This document shows positions 43,262 to 52,556 of a stretch of DNA of 64,000 bases, in pieces. This DNA comes from Micromonospora chokoriensis (GTDB lineage Bacteria; Actinomycetota; Actinomycetes; Mycobacteriales; Micromonosporaceae). The DNA lies in NCBI RefSeq assembly GCF_900091505.1, contig NZ_LT607409.1, positions 1,426,001 to 1,490,000 of the forward strand, read 5' to 3'. Each line of letters opens with the position of its first letter. Position 1 is the stretch's first letter. Under the pieces are notes generated by a model. The model was not told the origin of the DNA. It saw only the letters and a list, made by a program, of their open reading frames with translations, and searched no databases. Position numbers and translations under genes: made by a program.

Positions 43262-43289
43262 GCCGGGTCTGCTGACCCTGCGACGCTGA
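43234..43289 (+). repeat. 28-bp tandem duplication spanning the GH62 stop codon
   Basis: The unit starting GCCGGGTCTGCTGACCCTGC is present at 43234-43261, where it encodes the C-terminus and stop, and again at 43262-43289 with one substitution. It appears to be a recent local duplication. Confidence 0.88.
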
Positions 43290-43300
43290 TCCATGGAAGG

Positions 43301-43332
43301 GGGCCCGCGACGGACGATTCCGTCGCGGGCCC
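43301..43332 (+). terminator. Hairpin terminator after the GH62 gene
   Basis: A 14-bp perfect stem (GGGCCCGCGACGGA with its complement) and a 4-base loop cgat follows the duplicated tail. No T-tract is present. Confidence 0.88.
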
Positions 43333-43417
43333 ACCCATGAGGAACGACCAGTTGGGCGGGCCGCCGCCACCCGATCGTCACCCCCGGTGGATTAGCGATC
43401 GTGGATAGAATCGGGCC

Positions 43418-43672
43418 GTGGCTCGTGAATACGACACCCAGCTCATCGAGTCGGTCGCGGTCCGCCGTGCCCGAATGCGTGAGCTGCTGCTGTGGGGCAG
43501 GCAGCGTCGCGTCCGGGCCACCGGTGACGGGTTCCGCTGGTTGCGGATCGGGCTCGTGTTGGCGGCCGTGGCCTGCGCGGGGTGTGTCGGCTGGTCCTTC
43601 CTCAAGGGCGTGATCGCCGACCAGCAGAAGGCCCGCAACCCACCACCGGCCCAGTCGGAGGGGCCGCGATGA
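43418..43672 (+). CDS. Small single-pass membrane protein of the type VII secretion locus
   Basis: The 84-residue protein has a basic N-terminal cytoplasmic helix (V-R-R-A-R-M-R-E-L-L-L-W-G-R-Q-R-R), one membrane helix (about residues 44-64) and a Pro-rich tail. It starts at a GTG. Its stop overlaps the EccD start (ATGA). Similar small proteins open many actinobacterial T7SS operons, but no named family is recognised here. Confidence 0.7.
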   Translation: MAREYDTQLIESVAVRRARMRELLLWGRQRRVRATGDGFRWLRIGLVLAAVACAGCVGWSFLKGVIADQQKARNPPPAQSEGPR

Positions 43673-44997
43673 CCCAGACGCAGCCCTCCGCCGGCGCAGG
43701 CCAACTCAGCCGGGTGACCCTGGCCGGGGTGCGTCGTCGTATCGACCTCGTGCTGCCGGCCGACGAGCCGCTGGGCCTGCTGCTGCCCGAGATCGTCGTC
43801 ATGGTCGGGCACCAGCCGGTGGACGATTCCCGGGGCTACCAGATCAGCACCCTCGACGGCACAGTGCTCGATCCGGCCGGCAGCCTGCGACAAGCGGCCG
43901 TTCCCGATGGGGCGATGCTGCGGGTCGACCCGATCTCCGAAGCGCCGCCGGCGGCGATCGTGCACGACGTCGCCGACGAGGTCGGCGACGACCTCGCCCG
44001 GCGGCACGGCCGATGGGGGCTCGCCCCACGAATGTGGACCGCCACCGCCGTCTGCCTGGTCGCCGCCGGCCTGGCGGCGGTGCTCGCCGCCCCGCAACTC
44101 GGGCCCGTGGCGGTCAGCGTGGTCGGGGGCGTCGTCGCGCTGACCGGCCTCCTCGTCGGGCTGGTGGGCAGGCGGGCCGTCGGGATCGCGGCCCTGCTCA
44201 GCGGTGCCGCGATGACGATGACCATGGTGCCCGGGCTGACGAGCGGGGGCACCCTGCGCTGGGCGCTCTGGGCCATCGGCGTCGGCTGCATCGTCATCGG
44301 CGTGGGCGCGGTGACGGGCAACCGCCGTGCTGGCGTCCTCGGCGGTGGCACGCTGCTGACCCTGGTGGCCGGTTGGGGCGTACCCCTGGCGTTCGCCGTG
44401 CCCGCCGAGCGCGTCGCGGCGGTGCTGACGGTCGTGTCCGTGGGAATGCTGGGGTTGCTGCCCCGGATCGCGATGATCGCGTCCGGGCTCACCCGCCTCG
44501 ACGACAGACGGAGCAACGACGAGTTGGTCAGCCGCGTCGCGGTGGTGGCCGCAGTCGACTCCGCGCATCGTGGGCTGGCCGTGGCGACGCTGGCGACGGC
44601 GACGTCGGCGGCCCTCGGCGGCCTGGTCCTGGCCGCCGCAGCGGGCCCCTGGGTCCTGGTGTTGGCCGCACTGGTGGCCGCCGCTCTGCTGCTGCGGATG
44701 CGGGCGTTCCCGCTGACCGTCGAGGTGGTGGGGCTGGTGGCTGCCGCGCTGGTGATCGCGGGCGGCCTGCTGACGCGCTGGGCACGGGACGCGCCCGGCG
44801 TGTGGTGGGGCCCGGCGCTCGTGGCGCTGGCCTTCTGCGCGGTGACCCTCGTGATCCTGGCCTACCGGCCGCCGCCGCACGCTCTGGCCCGAGCCCGGCA
44901 ATACGCCGACCGCGTCGAGGCGCTGACCGTGATGGCACTGGTCCCCGTCGCGGTCGGGGTGTTCGGGCTCTACTCGCGACTACTCGACACGTTCTGA
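43669..44997 (+). CDS. eccD: Type VII secretion integral membrane protein EccD
   Basis: The 442-residue protein has an N-terminal ubiquitin-like YukD domain (residues 14-88, with I-D-L-V-L-P-A-D-E-P-L-G-L-L-L-P-E and the final D-G-A-M-L-R-V) followed by eleven predicted membrane helices. This is the standard EccD architecture. In the ESX machine EccD dimers form the membrane vestibule. The ATG overlaps the upstream stop (ATGA). EccB, EccE and the mycosin are not next to it. Confidence 0.9.
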   Translation: MTQTQPSAGAGQLSRVTLAGVRRRIDLVLPADEPLGLLLPEIVVMVGHQPVDDSRGYQISTLDGTVLDPAGSLRQAAVPDGAMLRVDPISEAPPAAIVHDVADEVGDDLARRHGRWGLAPRMWTATAVCLVAAGLAAVLAAPQLGPVAVSVVGGVVALTGLLVGLVGRRAVGIAALLSGAAMTMTMVPGLTSGGTLRWALWAIGVGCIVIGVGAVTGNRRAGVLGGGTLLTLVAGWGVPLAFAVPAERVAAVLTVVSVGMLGLLPRIAMIASGLTRLDDRRSNDELVSRVAVVAAVDSAHRGLAVATLATATSAALGGLVLAAAAGPWVLVLAALVAAALLLRMRAFPLTVEVVGLVAAALVIAGGLLTRWARDAPGVWWGPALVALAFCAVTLVILAYRPPPHALARARQYADRVEALTVMALVPVAVGVFGLYSRLLDTF

Positions 44998-45010
44998 TTG
45001 AGGCGGTGGC

Positions 45011-46066
45011 ATGAGTGCTCCACCGGTTCCCGGGCCGACCCATTCCGGGGGGCACGGACCGCACCCACCACAGCGGCGGGTGACGGGAGGCTCGACCACC
45101 CCCGCAGCGGCTCCCCGCCCGTCGTCGGCGCCGGCCCGACCGGCTCCGACACCTCGGACGCCCGGGGAACCGGCGAGGTCGGAGGCGGACGACCTGTCCC
45201 TCGTGCGGCGCATCCTCCCCGGCGACCCGGCACTGCGGCGACTGTGGCGCACCGCCAGCCGCATGTTCACCAGTGGCCGGGCAACCCGGGAACTCGCCGA
45301 CCTCGCGGCCGAGGTGCAGGTGCCGGTGCACACCGGCCGGCGCATCGCGGTGGCCTCGGTGCACGGTGGGGCGGGAAAGACCACGGTGGCCGCGGTGTTG
45401 GCGTCGGTCTTCGCGACGCGACGAGCGGATCCGGTGCTCGTCGCCGACGCCGACCCGTACGAAGGGTCGCTGACCTGGCGACTCGGCGCGCCCGGCGAGC
45501 CGCCTCTGGAACGGCTGGCGCCCCACCTGGTCGCCGCTCGGGGCGGCGACCTCCGCGCTCTCGAGCCGCTCCTTCCGCGTACCGGAACGGGTTTGTGGGT
45601 GTTGCCGAGCGGCACCTCGAACCCGACGCTGTGCAGCGAGGTGACGCGGGCGCTGTCGCGGCTCTTCGCTGTCGCCGTCGTCGACTGCCCGCCCGGTCTG
45701 GAGTCCCGCACCGCGGCGGCGGCCATGGCCGACGCCCACTCGGTGGTGCTCGTCGCCGCGGGCACACCGGACGGGGTCCGGGCCACCTACCAGGCGCTGC
45801 GCCGGATCGTCGACGGCGGGTACGGGGCGTGGCTGGCCCGGGTGGTGGTCGTCCTGAGCACCAGCAACCCCGACGGGCGCACCGCGCTCCTCGGCGAGGC
45901 TGCCCGCGAGCTGATCGAAGACACCGGCGTACCGGTGGTGGTGTTGCCCTACGACCGTCACCTGGCGGGCGGCGCGCTCATCATGCCGTCGCGGCTCGGC
46001 GAGGCGACGCTCGTCGAGGCGACCCGCGCGGCCGGCCTCGCGCTGGCCACGGCCCGGCGGATGTGA
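45011..46066 (+). CDS. MinD/ParA-like ATPase of the T7SS locus
   Basis: The 351-residue protein has a disordered Pro/Ala/Ser/Arg-rich N-terminus (residues 1-55) and a deviant Walker A motif, V-H-G-G-A-G-K-T-T (about residues 115-123), followed by D-A-D-P-Y-E-G-S and V-V-D-C-P-P-G (Walker B). Such proteins (EspI-like, C-terminal to a Pro-rich tail) occur in mycobacterial and streptomycete ESX loci and may regulate secretion according to ATP level. Its start lies 13 bases after EccD and its stop 15 bases before EccC. Confidence 0.85.
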   Translation: MSAPPVPGPTHSGGHGPHPPQRRVTGGSTTPAAAPRPSSAPARPAPTPRTPGEPARSEADDLSLVRRILPGDPALRRLWRTASRMFTSGRATRELADLAAEVQVPVHTGRRIAVASVHGGAGKTTVAAVLASVFATRRADPVLVADADPYEGSLTWRLGAPGEPPLERLAPHLVAARGGDLRALEPLLPRTGTGLWVLPSGTSNPTLCSEVTRALSRLFAVAVVDCPPGLESRTAAAAMADAHSVVLVAAGTPDGVRATYQALRRIVDGGYGAWLARVVVVLSTSNPDGRTALLGEAARELIEDTGVPVVVLPYDRHLAGGALIMPSRLGEATLVEATRAAGLALATARRM

Positions 46067-46081
46067 CCGGAGGACGCCCCG

Positions 46082-49000
46082 ATGTCGACGCGTATGGTGC
46101 ACCGCCCGACCCGGGCCGCAAGGCCGATCTCCACAATGGAACCAGTGGTGCTGGACGCGCCACCGCAGCTCCCCGACGGCCGATCCGCGGTGGGGCTCCA
46201 GGCGCTGCTGCCGATGGCCGGCGCGGGCGTGGCGATGAGCATGATGATGTTCCTGCGCGGCTCCGGTTTCGCGGCGTTGGGCGCGGTCGTCATGGTCGTC
46301 GCGCTGGCCGCAGCCGGGGCGATGTACCTCACCCAGCTCGGTAAGGCCGGTCGGCAGCGCCGGGTGCAGCGCGAGCGGTACCAGGACTACCTGGAAGAGC
46401 TACGCGAGCAGCTCCGCGAGGACGAGCAGCGGCTCCAGGAGCAGGCGACGGTGCTGGACCCGCCGGTCAGCCGGCTGCTCGACGTGATCCGCAGCCCGGC
46501 GCGCCTGTGGGAGCGTCGTCGCGCGGACATCGACTTCCTGCGGGTACGGGTGGGCATGGGCGCGCTACCCGTGCGGCCGATCCAACTGCGTGAGCAGAGC
46601 ACCCCGACCAACCCGCTCGACCCCTTCATGCGGCACGAGGCGCAGTCGCTGATGCGCCGATTCGAACTGACGCCGGGGCTGCCGCTCCGGGTCGACCTGG
46701 ACTGCGCCGGCGATGTCAGCGTGATCTCGCCGGACCGGCACGAGGTGGTGGCCCTCGCCAGCGCCATCCTCGTCCAGGTCGCCGCGTTCCACGCCCCGGA
46801 CGACGTGACGCTCGCCATCGTCACCACGCCGGAACGGGCGATGAGCTGGCAGTGGGCGCGTTGGCTGCCGCACCTGCTCGACCGGTCCTCGATCGGTCCG
46901 AGCGGTCCGACGCCACTGCTGGTCACCGCACCCGAGACGCTCGCCGAGCTCCTCGCCGGGGATCTGGAGGAGCGGGCCACGAGCGCGCTCAAGTCCTTCC
47001 GCCACAACGCCGGACGGGCCGAGGCCCGTACGCGGTCGCGGCTGTTGGTCATCGACGACGCCCACGGCCAGGTCGCCCGCGCGCTGGCGAGCCCCGACCA
47101 GTTCGTGGGCCTCGGCAGCCTCGGTGTCACAGTGGTCCACCTGCTCGCCGACCGGCTGCACGAGCCCGGTGACATCTCCCGGCGGATCACCATCGACGGC
47201 GGTTCGCTCGTCCTGGAGGATCTCACCGCGTCGCCGCCGACCACACTCGTCGGCACCGTCGACGAGGTGCCGGTGCCACTGGTGGAGGGCCTCGCGCGGG
47301 GGATCGCACCGCTGCGACTGTCGGCCGACTCGTACGACGACGGCACCGGCACGCCGCCGGCCGACTTCCAGGACCTGCTGGGGTTGTCCGATCCCACGAA
47401 CCTGGACCTGGCCACACTGTGGCGGCCCAGGGGCGAGCGGGACTTCCTGCGCGTACCGATCGGTGTCGACCCGGTGGGACGCCCGGTGTTGCTCGACCTG
47501 AAGGAATCCGCGCAGCTCGGCATGGGCCCGCACGGGCTGTGCGTCGGCGCCACCGGGTCGGGCAAGAGCGAGTTGCTGCGGACGCTCGTCCTCGCCCTGG
47601 CGGCGAGCCACCCGCCCGAACGGTTGGCGATGGTGCTCGTCGACTACAAGGGTGGGGCGACGTTCGCACCGTTCGCGGAGATGCCGCACGTCTCCGGCCT
47701 GATCACCAACCTCGTCGCCGACGCCGCGCTGGTGGAACGGATGTACACGAGCCTCGACGGTGAGGTGCAGCGCCGCCAGCAGTTGCTCGCCGACGCGGGC
47801 AAGGTCACCGACATCGTCGAGTACCACCTGCTGCGCGCGGTGCAGGGCGAGCGCAGCACCCTGCCCCCGCTGCCGCACCTGCTCGTGCTCATCGACGAGT
47901 TCGGCGAGCTGCTCGCCGCGAAGTCGGAGTTCATCGACCTGTTCCTCCGGATCGGGCGGATCGGCCGGTCCATCGGGGTGCACCTGCTGCTGTCGAGCCA
48001 GCGGGTCGAACAGGGCAAGATGCGCGGCCTGGAAAACTACCTGGCCTACCGTCTCGGGTTGCGCACCCTCACCGAGATGGAGTCGCGCACCGTCCTCGAC
48101 ACCGTCGACGCGTTCCAGCTGCCGCCCCTGCCCGGGAACGGGTACCTGAAGGTCGACGTCTCGATCTACCAGCGGTTCAAAGCCGCCTACGTGTCCGGCC
48201 CGCTCACCGACGGCGCCGACGCCGAACTCGCCCCGATCGTCGGCCCGATGGCGAAGCCGATGCCGGTGTTCGGCACCGTCCGCCGGGACACCGACGACGA
48301 CGTCCCCGAGGAGCCGAAGGCGACCAGACGCACCACCGGCCCGACGTTGCTCTCGACGGTGGTCGAGCAGATGGCCACGAGCGACCAGCGCGTCCAGGCG
48401 ATCTGGCTGCCGCCGTTGCCGCCCGCCCTCACCCTCGACCAGGTGGCCGACGGGATCCGCAGCACCCCCGAAGGGCTCCGGCTGGACATCGCCGGGCAGT
48501 CCGGGACCGGCCTGCGGGTACCACTCGGACGCCTCGACGACCCGGCCCGTCAGTGGCAGGGTCCCTGGCTGGTCGACCTGGGCAGCAGCGGTGGCAACGC
48601 ACTCGTGCTCGGTGGCCCCGGCACCGGCAAGACGACAGCGCTGCGCACCCTGGCGCTGGGGCTGGCCACCACCCACCGTCCGACCGACGTCGGCATCTAC
48701 GGCATCGACCTGCTGGGCAACGGGCTGGCGGGCCTGGTCGGGTTGCCCCACGTCGGCGGCGTCGCCAGCCGCGAGGACCGGGAGCGCATCCGCCGCACCG
48801 TCGACGAGGTGCACGCCATGCTCGCGCAACGCCAACGGATCTACACCCAGCACCAGTTCGACACCATCGACGACCTCCGGGCCGCCGACGAACACGTACG
48901 CGCGGAGGTCGGCTGTGTCGACGTGGTGCTGCTGATCGACGGGTACGGCCAGCTCAACACCGAGTTCGAGAGCCTCGAACCCAAGGTGCACGACCTGCTC

Positions 49001-50041
49001 GCCCGAGGCGGCCGCTACGGCATCCACGTGGTCGGCACCGCCCGGCGGTGGAACGAGGTTCGCGCCGCCCAGCAGGTTGCCTTCGCCAACCGCATCGAGC
49101 TGCGGCTCACCGAGCCCGCCGAGTCCAGCATCGACGGCAGGCTGGCCCGGGGCATCCCGTCGGACCAGGCTGGTCGGGCGCTGACCAGCGGCAAGCTGTT
49201 CGCCCAGATCGCTCTACCGCGCCTCGACGGCCAGCCGGATCCAGCCAACGCCGGCCTGGTAGCAGCGGCCGAATCGGTACGGGGATCGTGGTCGGGGCCA
49301 CTGCCGCCACCCGTGCGGGTGCTCCCGGCGGTGCTCCCGCTGGCCGACCTCGCCGACACGCCCGCCGGGCACGGGGTGGTGCCCTTCGGCCGGTTCGAGA
49401 GCGACTTCACCCCCGCCGTGCTCGACCTCTTCGGTCAGGACCAGCACTTCTTCGTCCTCGGCGATCCCCGTACCGGTAAGACGAACCTGTTGCGGCTCGT
49501 GGCCGAGGAGTTGATGGGGCAGTACTCACCCGACGACCTGGTGTTCGCCGTGTTCGATCCCCGTCGAGGGCTGGCCGACGTGGTGCCGGACGCCTACTGC
49601 GGCGGCTACGCCACCAACGCGACGCTCGCCCAGCAGCTGTCGGCAGCGGTGTGCGAGGAACTCGCGAAGAGGCAGCCCTCCGATTCGGCGCGGTCGCGGA
49701 TCGTGCTGCTCATCGACGACTACGACATCCTCGCCGCGTCGGCCAGCCAACCGCTCGGCGCGTTCGTCCCCTATGTGGCGGCCGCGCGCGACACCGGGCT
49801 GCACGTCGTGATGACACGTCGGGTGGCCGGCGCCTCGCGCGGCCTGTTCGAGCCGTTCCCGCTGGCCGTGCGCGAGGCCGGTTGTCTGAGCCTGCTCATG
49901 TCCGGTGACCGCACGGAGGGGCAACTGTTCACCGGGGTCCGGCCGACGGTCCTGCCGGTGGGGCGCGGGCAGCTCATCCGCCCAGGCCACCCCCCACGCA
50001 TGACGCAGACCGCATACCTCGGCGAGACCAAGGAGCACTGA
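46082..50041 (+). CDS. eccC: Type VII secretion ATPase EccC (EccCa and EccCb fused)
   Basis: The 1319-residue protein has two N-terminal membrane helices (about residues 38-82), a linker, and three FtsK/SpoIIIE-type ATPase domains. Walker A motifs lie at about residue 488 (G-A-T-G-S-G-K-S-E), 843 (G-G-P-G-T-G-K-T-T) and 1126 (G-D-P-R-T-G-K-T-N). The Walker B of domain one is L-L-V-L-I-D-E-F-G-E, the only one of the three with the full acidic DE pair; domain two has V-V-L-L-I-D-G-Y and domain three I-V-L-L-I-D-D-Y. As in other EccC proteins the first domain is probably the active motor and the others bind substrate signals. The next gene's ATG overlaps the stop. Confidence 0.95.
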   Translation: MSTRMVHRPTRAARPISTMEPVVLDAPPQLPDGRSAVGLQALLPMAGAGVAMSMMMFLRGSGFAALGAVVMVVALAAAGAMYLTQLGKAGRQRRVQRERYQDYLEELREQLREDEQRLQEQATVLDPPVSRLLDVIRSPARLWERRRADIDFLRVRVGMGALPVRPIQLREQSTPTNPLDPFMRHEAQSLMRRFELTPGLPLRVDLDCAGDVSVISPDRHEVVALASAILVQVAAFHAPDDVTLAIVTTPERAMSWQWARWLPHLLDRSSIGPSGPTPLLVTAPETLAELLAGDLEERATSALKSFRHNAGRAEARTRSRLLVIDDAHGQVARALASPDQFVGLGSLGVTVVHLLADRLHEPGDISRRITIDGGSLVLEDLTASPPTTLVGTVDEVPVPLVEGLARGIAPLRLSADSYDDGTGTPPADFQDLLGLSDPTNLDLATLWRPRGERDFLRVPIGVDPVGRPVLLDLKESAQLGMGPHGLCVGATGSGKSELLRTLVLALAASHPPERLAMVLVDYKGGATFAPFAEMPHVSGLITNLVADAALVERMYTSLDGEVQRRQQLLADAGKVTDIVEYHLLRAVQGERSTLPPLPHLLVLIDEFGELLAAKSEFIDLFLRIGRIGRSIGVHLLLSSQRVEQGKMRGLENYLAYRLGLRTLTEMESRTVLDTVDAFQLPPLPGNGYLKVDVSIYQRFKAAYVSGPLTDGADAELAPIVGPMAKPMPVFGTVRRDTDDDVPEEPKATRRTTGPTLLSTVVEQMATSDQRVQAIWLPPLPPALTLDQVADGIRSTPEGLRLDIAGQSGTGLRVPLGRLDDPARQWQGPWLVDLGSSGGNALVLGGPGTGKTTALRTLALGLATTHRPTDVGIYGIDLLGNGLAGLVGLPHVGGVASREDRERIRRTVDEVHAMLAQRQRIYTQHQFDTIDDLRAADEHVRAEVGCVDVVLLIDGYGQLNTEFESLEPKVHDLLARGGRYGIHVVGTARRWNEVRAAQQVAFANRIELRLTEPAESSIDGRLARGIPSDQAGRALTSGKLFAQIALPRLDGQPDPANAGLVAAAESVRGSWSGPLPPPVRVLPAVLPLADLADTPAGHGVVPFGRFESDFTPAVLDLFGQDQHFFVLGDPRTGKTNLLRLVAEELMGQYSPDDLVFAVFDPRRGLADVVPDAYCGGYATNATLAQQLSAAVCEELAKRQPSDSARSRIVLLIDDYDILAASASQPLGAFVPYVAAARDTGLHVVMTRRVAGASRGLFEPFPLAVREAGCLSLLMSGDRTEGQLFTGVRPTVLPVGRGQLIRPGHPPRMTQTAYLGETKEH

Positions 50042-50400
50042 TGACGTACGACACGGTGGCCCTGTGCCGCTCCGAGCCCGACGCCGCCACGATGATCGGC
50101 GCCCTGGTCACTGCCGGTTCCGACCTCAAGATGGACACCGTCGACTCTGCCGGTTTGGTGCAGTTGTTCGACAGTGCCGACGGTCGGTTGTTGCTGACCG
50201 TCGAGACCGCGCGCCTGGTGCAGGTGCACGGGGAGGCGGAACGGTTGCTCGGTGTCACGCTCGACGACTCCTTCGGCGACAGGGTCTGGTGGGTGGAGAG
50301 CCGGGCACCGGGCGGTGACCCGCGGGCCGCCGACGTGGCCCGCCGCTTCACCACAGCACTGGTATCGACAACGGGAGGACTGACATGGGTGGACCGATGA
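50041..50400 (+). CDS. T7SS-associated protein, function unknown
   Basis: The 119-residue protein has an alpha/beta sandwich look: D-T-V-A-L-C-R-S-E-P-D, L-V-Q-L-F-D-S-A-D-G-R-L-L-L-T-V-E and V-W-W-V-E-S-R-A. Both ends overlap neighbours (ATG within the EccC stop; 16-base overlap with the next gene), showing tight coupling to secretion. Similar small genes follow EccC in streptomycete T7SS operons. No activity can be assigned. Confidence 0.7.
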   Translation: MTYDTVALCRSEPDAATMIGALVTAGSDLKMDTVDSAGLVQLFDSADGRLLLTVETARLVQVHGEAERLLGVTLDDSFGDRVWWVESRAPGGDPRAADVARRFTTALVSTTGGLTWVDR

Positions 50401-51362
50401 CCGGCGTGACCGACACGATCACCGACCGAGCCGTCGTCCTGCACCAGAACCGTGCGGTGGTCGGCCTCTCGCCGTGGCTCGCCGAAGCGGCCGTCGACGC
50501 GGTCCGCAACGGGTTGCTGCTCCAACTCGTCACACCGGCCGACGGCTCGATCACGTACCCGCTCGAAGTGATGCTGGCGCAGGCACAGGGGCAGTGGGTG
50601 GTGCGCGCCGGCGACCAGTACCGCGACGGGCTCACCGGGTTGCCCCTGCACTGGGACGGCCGACTCTTCTCGGCGTCCAACGGGTCGTCCACCGGTGGTC
50701 CGCTGCCGACCGCCGTACCCTGGTCCGGCGGTCTGGAGATCCAGATCGTCACGCTGCACCCGGCCACCGAGGCCCTGGACCTCGGCGCCAGCACCGAGGC
50801 CGCCGTACGCGCCCTCACCGGCAACGATCCGGTCGGGTGGGGCGTCGCCGAGCCGGTCACCGAGCGGTGGTCGCGCCGCGAGCTCACCACGTTCTGCCGT
50901 ACGCGGGCACCGGCACCATCCAGCGTGGCGATCGTCGGCGGGGAGCGACGTTCGGCGCTGCTCGGGGTCCTGACTGTCGAGCGGGTCGACGTCGGCGTCC
51001 GCGAACAGCTCAGACTCGCCGGCCCTCCGCTCTCGGAGGTCGACGAGGAGACGGTCGAGGCGCTCGCCGAGACGTTGGCGACAACGGTGCGCAGCATGAT
51101 CGTGACCGTGCACCCGGGCCGATCCGGCGGGCTGCGGTCCAGCACGCCGAGCCTGCCCGCACTGCCGTTGGGCATCCTGGTGGGCCGCCAGGAACAGGCG
51201 CTCGACTCCGAGCCGGAGGTGGTTCCGGGCCGGGCGCTCGGCCGGGGCGCGCGCCGCGCGTGGTGGTACAGGGTCGACAGAGGGCCGGGCGCCCCGTACG
51301 AGAACCTCACCGCCGTGTTGCGCAGGTACGGCCTGAGCACCGCCGGCCAGGGCGCCGGCTGA
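50385..51362 (+). CDS. T7SS-associated protein, DUF6177-like
   Basis: The 325-residue protein contains D-R-A-V-V-L-H-Q-N-R-A-V-V-G-L-S-P-W-L and a C-terminal W-W-Y-R-V-D-R-G-P-G-A-P-Y-E-N-L segment. I associate it with the DUF6177 family found after EccC genes in actinobacteria, with moderate certainty. The ATG at 50385 has GGGAGG about six bases upstream and overlaps the previous gene by 16 bases; ATG 50397 is an alternative. It ends the plus-strand operon, which converges on the effector operon. Confidence 0.75.
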   Translation: MGGPMTGVTDTITDRAVVLHQNRAVVGLSPWLAEAAVDAVRNGLLLQLVTPADGSITYPLEVMLAQAQGQWVVRAGDQYRDGLTGLPLHWDGRLFSASNGSSTGGPLPTAVPWSGGLEIQIVTLHPATEALDLGASTEAAVRALTGNDPVGWGVAEPVTERWSRRELTTFCRTRAPAPSSVAIVGGERRSALLGVLTVERVDVGVREQLRLAGPPLSEVDEETVEALAETLATTVRSMIVTVHPGRSGGLRSSTPSLPALPLGILVGRQEQALDSEPEVVPGRALGRGARRAWWYRVDRGPGAPYENLTAVLRRYGLSTAGQGAG

Positions 51363-51417
51363 CCGACTAGATCGGTTCGCCGGGCGGCAGTGACCCCTGC
51401 CGCTCGGCACCGGGCGT

Positions 51418-51798
51418 TCAACCCTGCGCGACGTAGCTTTCGATCGGCGTGCCGTCCTCGGCCCAGCGCTGGCAGTTCAGCATCCTGCCCTGGTCGTCGA
51501 ACTGCACCCGGTTGGCAGGGTTGCCGTTGCGGTGCCACTCCTCATGGACGCCGACAGCCGTACCGTAGCGCGCGCTGCCCTCGGCCCTGCGCTCGCCGCT
51601 CGGATACCACTCGGCGGACGGACCGTCCTCAATACCTTTGAAGTAGGTCGTCACGGCGATGATCTGACCCTGCGGCGAGCGCTCGACGACCTCGCCGGTG
51701 AACAGCTCGCCCTGGTAGGTCACCCGAAGGTCGGTTTCGGTCTCGACCTCGTCGTACTCGACTCGCACAGTGCTTGCTCCGGGATGATCAGGGCCCAT
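51418..51798 (-). CDS. YwqK/MORN-like antitoxin or immunity protein
   Basis: The 126-residue protein has repeated aromatic strands (V-T-Y-Q-G-E-L-F-T-G-E-V, A-E-W-Y-P-S-G-E-R-R-A-E-G-S, H-E-E-W-H-R-N-G-N-P and C-Q-R-W-A-E-D-G-T-P), which is the YwqK-type toxin-antitoxin immunity pattern related to MORN repeats. It is the last gene of the effector operon. It may protect against the adjacent toxin or against another toxin of the island. Start at ATG 51798 is uncertain because no ribosome site is seen. Confidence 0.75.
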   Translation of the reverse strand: MGPDHPGASTVRVEYDEVETETDLRVTYQGELFTGEVVERSPQGQIIAVTTYFKGIEDGPSAEWYPSGERRAEGSARYGTAVGVHEEWHRNGNPANRVQFDDQGRMLNCQRWAEDGTPIESYVAQG

Positions 51799-51860
51799 GA
51801 CGATGCGGTGCTCGATCCCGGGAAGCAGCCCGCCGACCCCGACGGCGCGCTGTTCCCCGA

Positions 51861-52556
51861 CTAGATCGGTTCGGGTGCGCGGTCGATGAACGAGCTGACA
51901 CTCTCCGCCTCGGCACGGGTCTTCTCGTGCAGGCCCGGCTCGTTGGCCAGGCGATCGAAGTAGCCCTTCTCGTCGGGGCCGCCGAGATCGAGGATCGTCG
52001 GAATGGTGATGATCGTCAGGCGCCACTGCAGACGAGGAGTCGCCTCCTTCAGCAGGTCGACCACCCGGGCTCGTTCCGACTCGTCCAGGTGTTCGGGCCC
52101 GACCTGGCGGAGCCACCGGACCAGGCTCTCGGTCGCCCCCTGGAGGATGAAGAAGGCCCAGGACCGACCGACGCGGTCGACGACCTCGTCCGGCGGTGTT
52201 GTCCAGGTCGCGTCGAAGACGTCCTCCGCGTCCAGGTACGCCTCAGCCCAGTCACGGACCTTCTCGGGCGTGACGTCGGCGAGGGTCGGCATCGACTGCT
52301 TGAGCCTCGCGTACAGGATGAACCAGTAGTCGTCGAAGAACGCCCGGGGAAGACCCCAGTCGGTCTCGTCGCCGTATCGGTCCTTGACGTCCACCAGGTA
52401 GGCGAGACACAACTCCAACGCCCGTACGGCCTCAGCCCGCTGCTGCGGGTCGGGCGGCAGCTCGCGCGTCGCCCTGCCACGCTCGACGGGATCCGCCAAC
52501 CGCCATGGAACTGGCAGAGCGGCCAGCAACTCGGGGGCAACCCAGGGACCGGTCAC
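51861..52556 (-). CDS. Probable immunity protein of the polymorphic toxin
   Basis: The 231-residue protein is acidic and helical (R-A-L-E-L-C-L-A-Y-L-V-D-V-K-D-R-Y-G, A-E-A-Y-L-D-A-E-D-V-F-D). No recognised domain is seen. Its start overlaps the toxin stop (52553-52556, ATGA), the normal arrangement for a cognate immunity gene. Neutralisation of the C-terminal nuclease is inferred from position only. Confidence 0.65.
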   Translation of the reverse strand: MTGPWVAPELLAALPVPWRLADPVERGRATRELPPDPQQRAEAVRALELCLAYLVDVKDRYGDETDWGLPRAFFDDYWFILYARLKQSMPTLADVTPEKVRDWAEAYLDAEDVFDATWTTPPDEVVDRVGRSWAFFILQGATESLVRWLRQVGPEHLDESERARVVDLLKEATPRLQWRLTIITIPTILDLGGPDEKGYFDRLANEPGLHEKTRAEAESVSSFIDRAPEPI

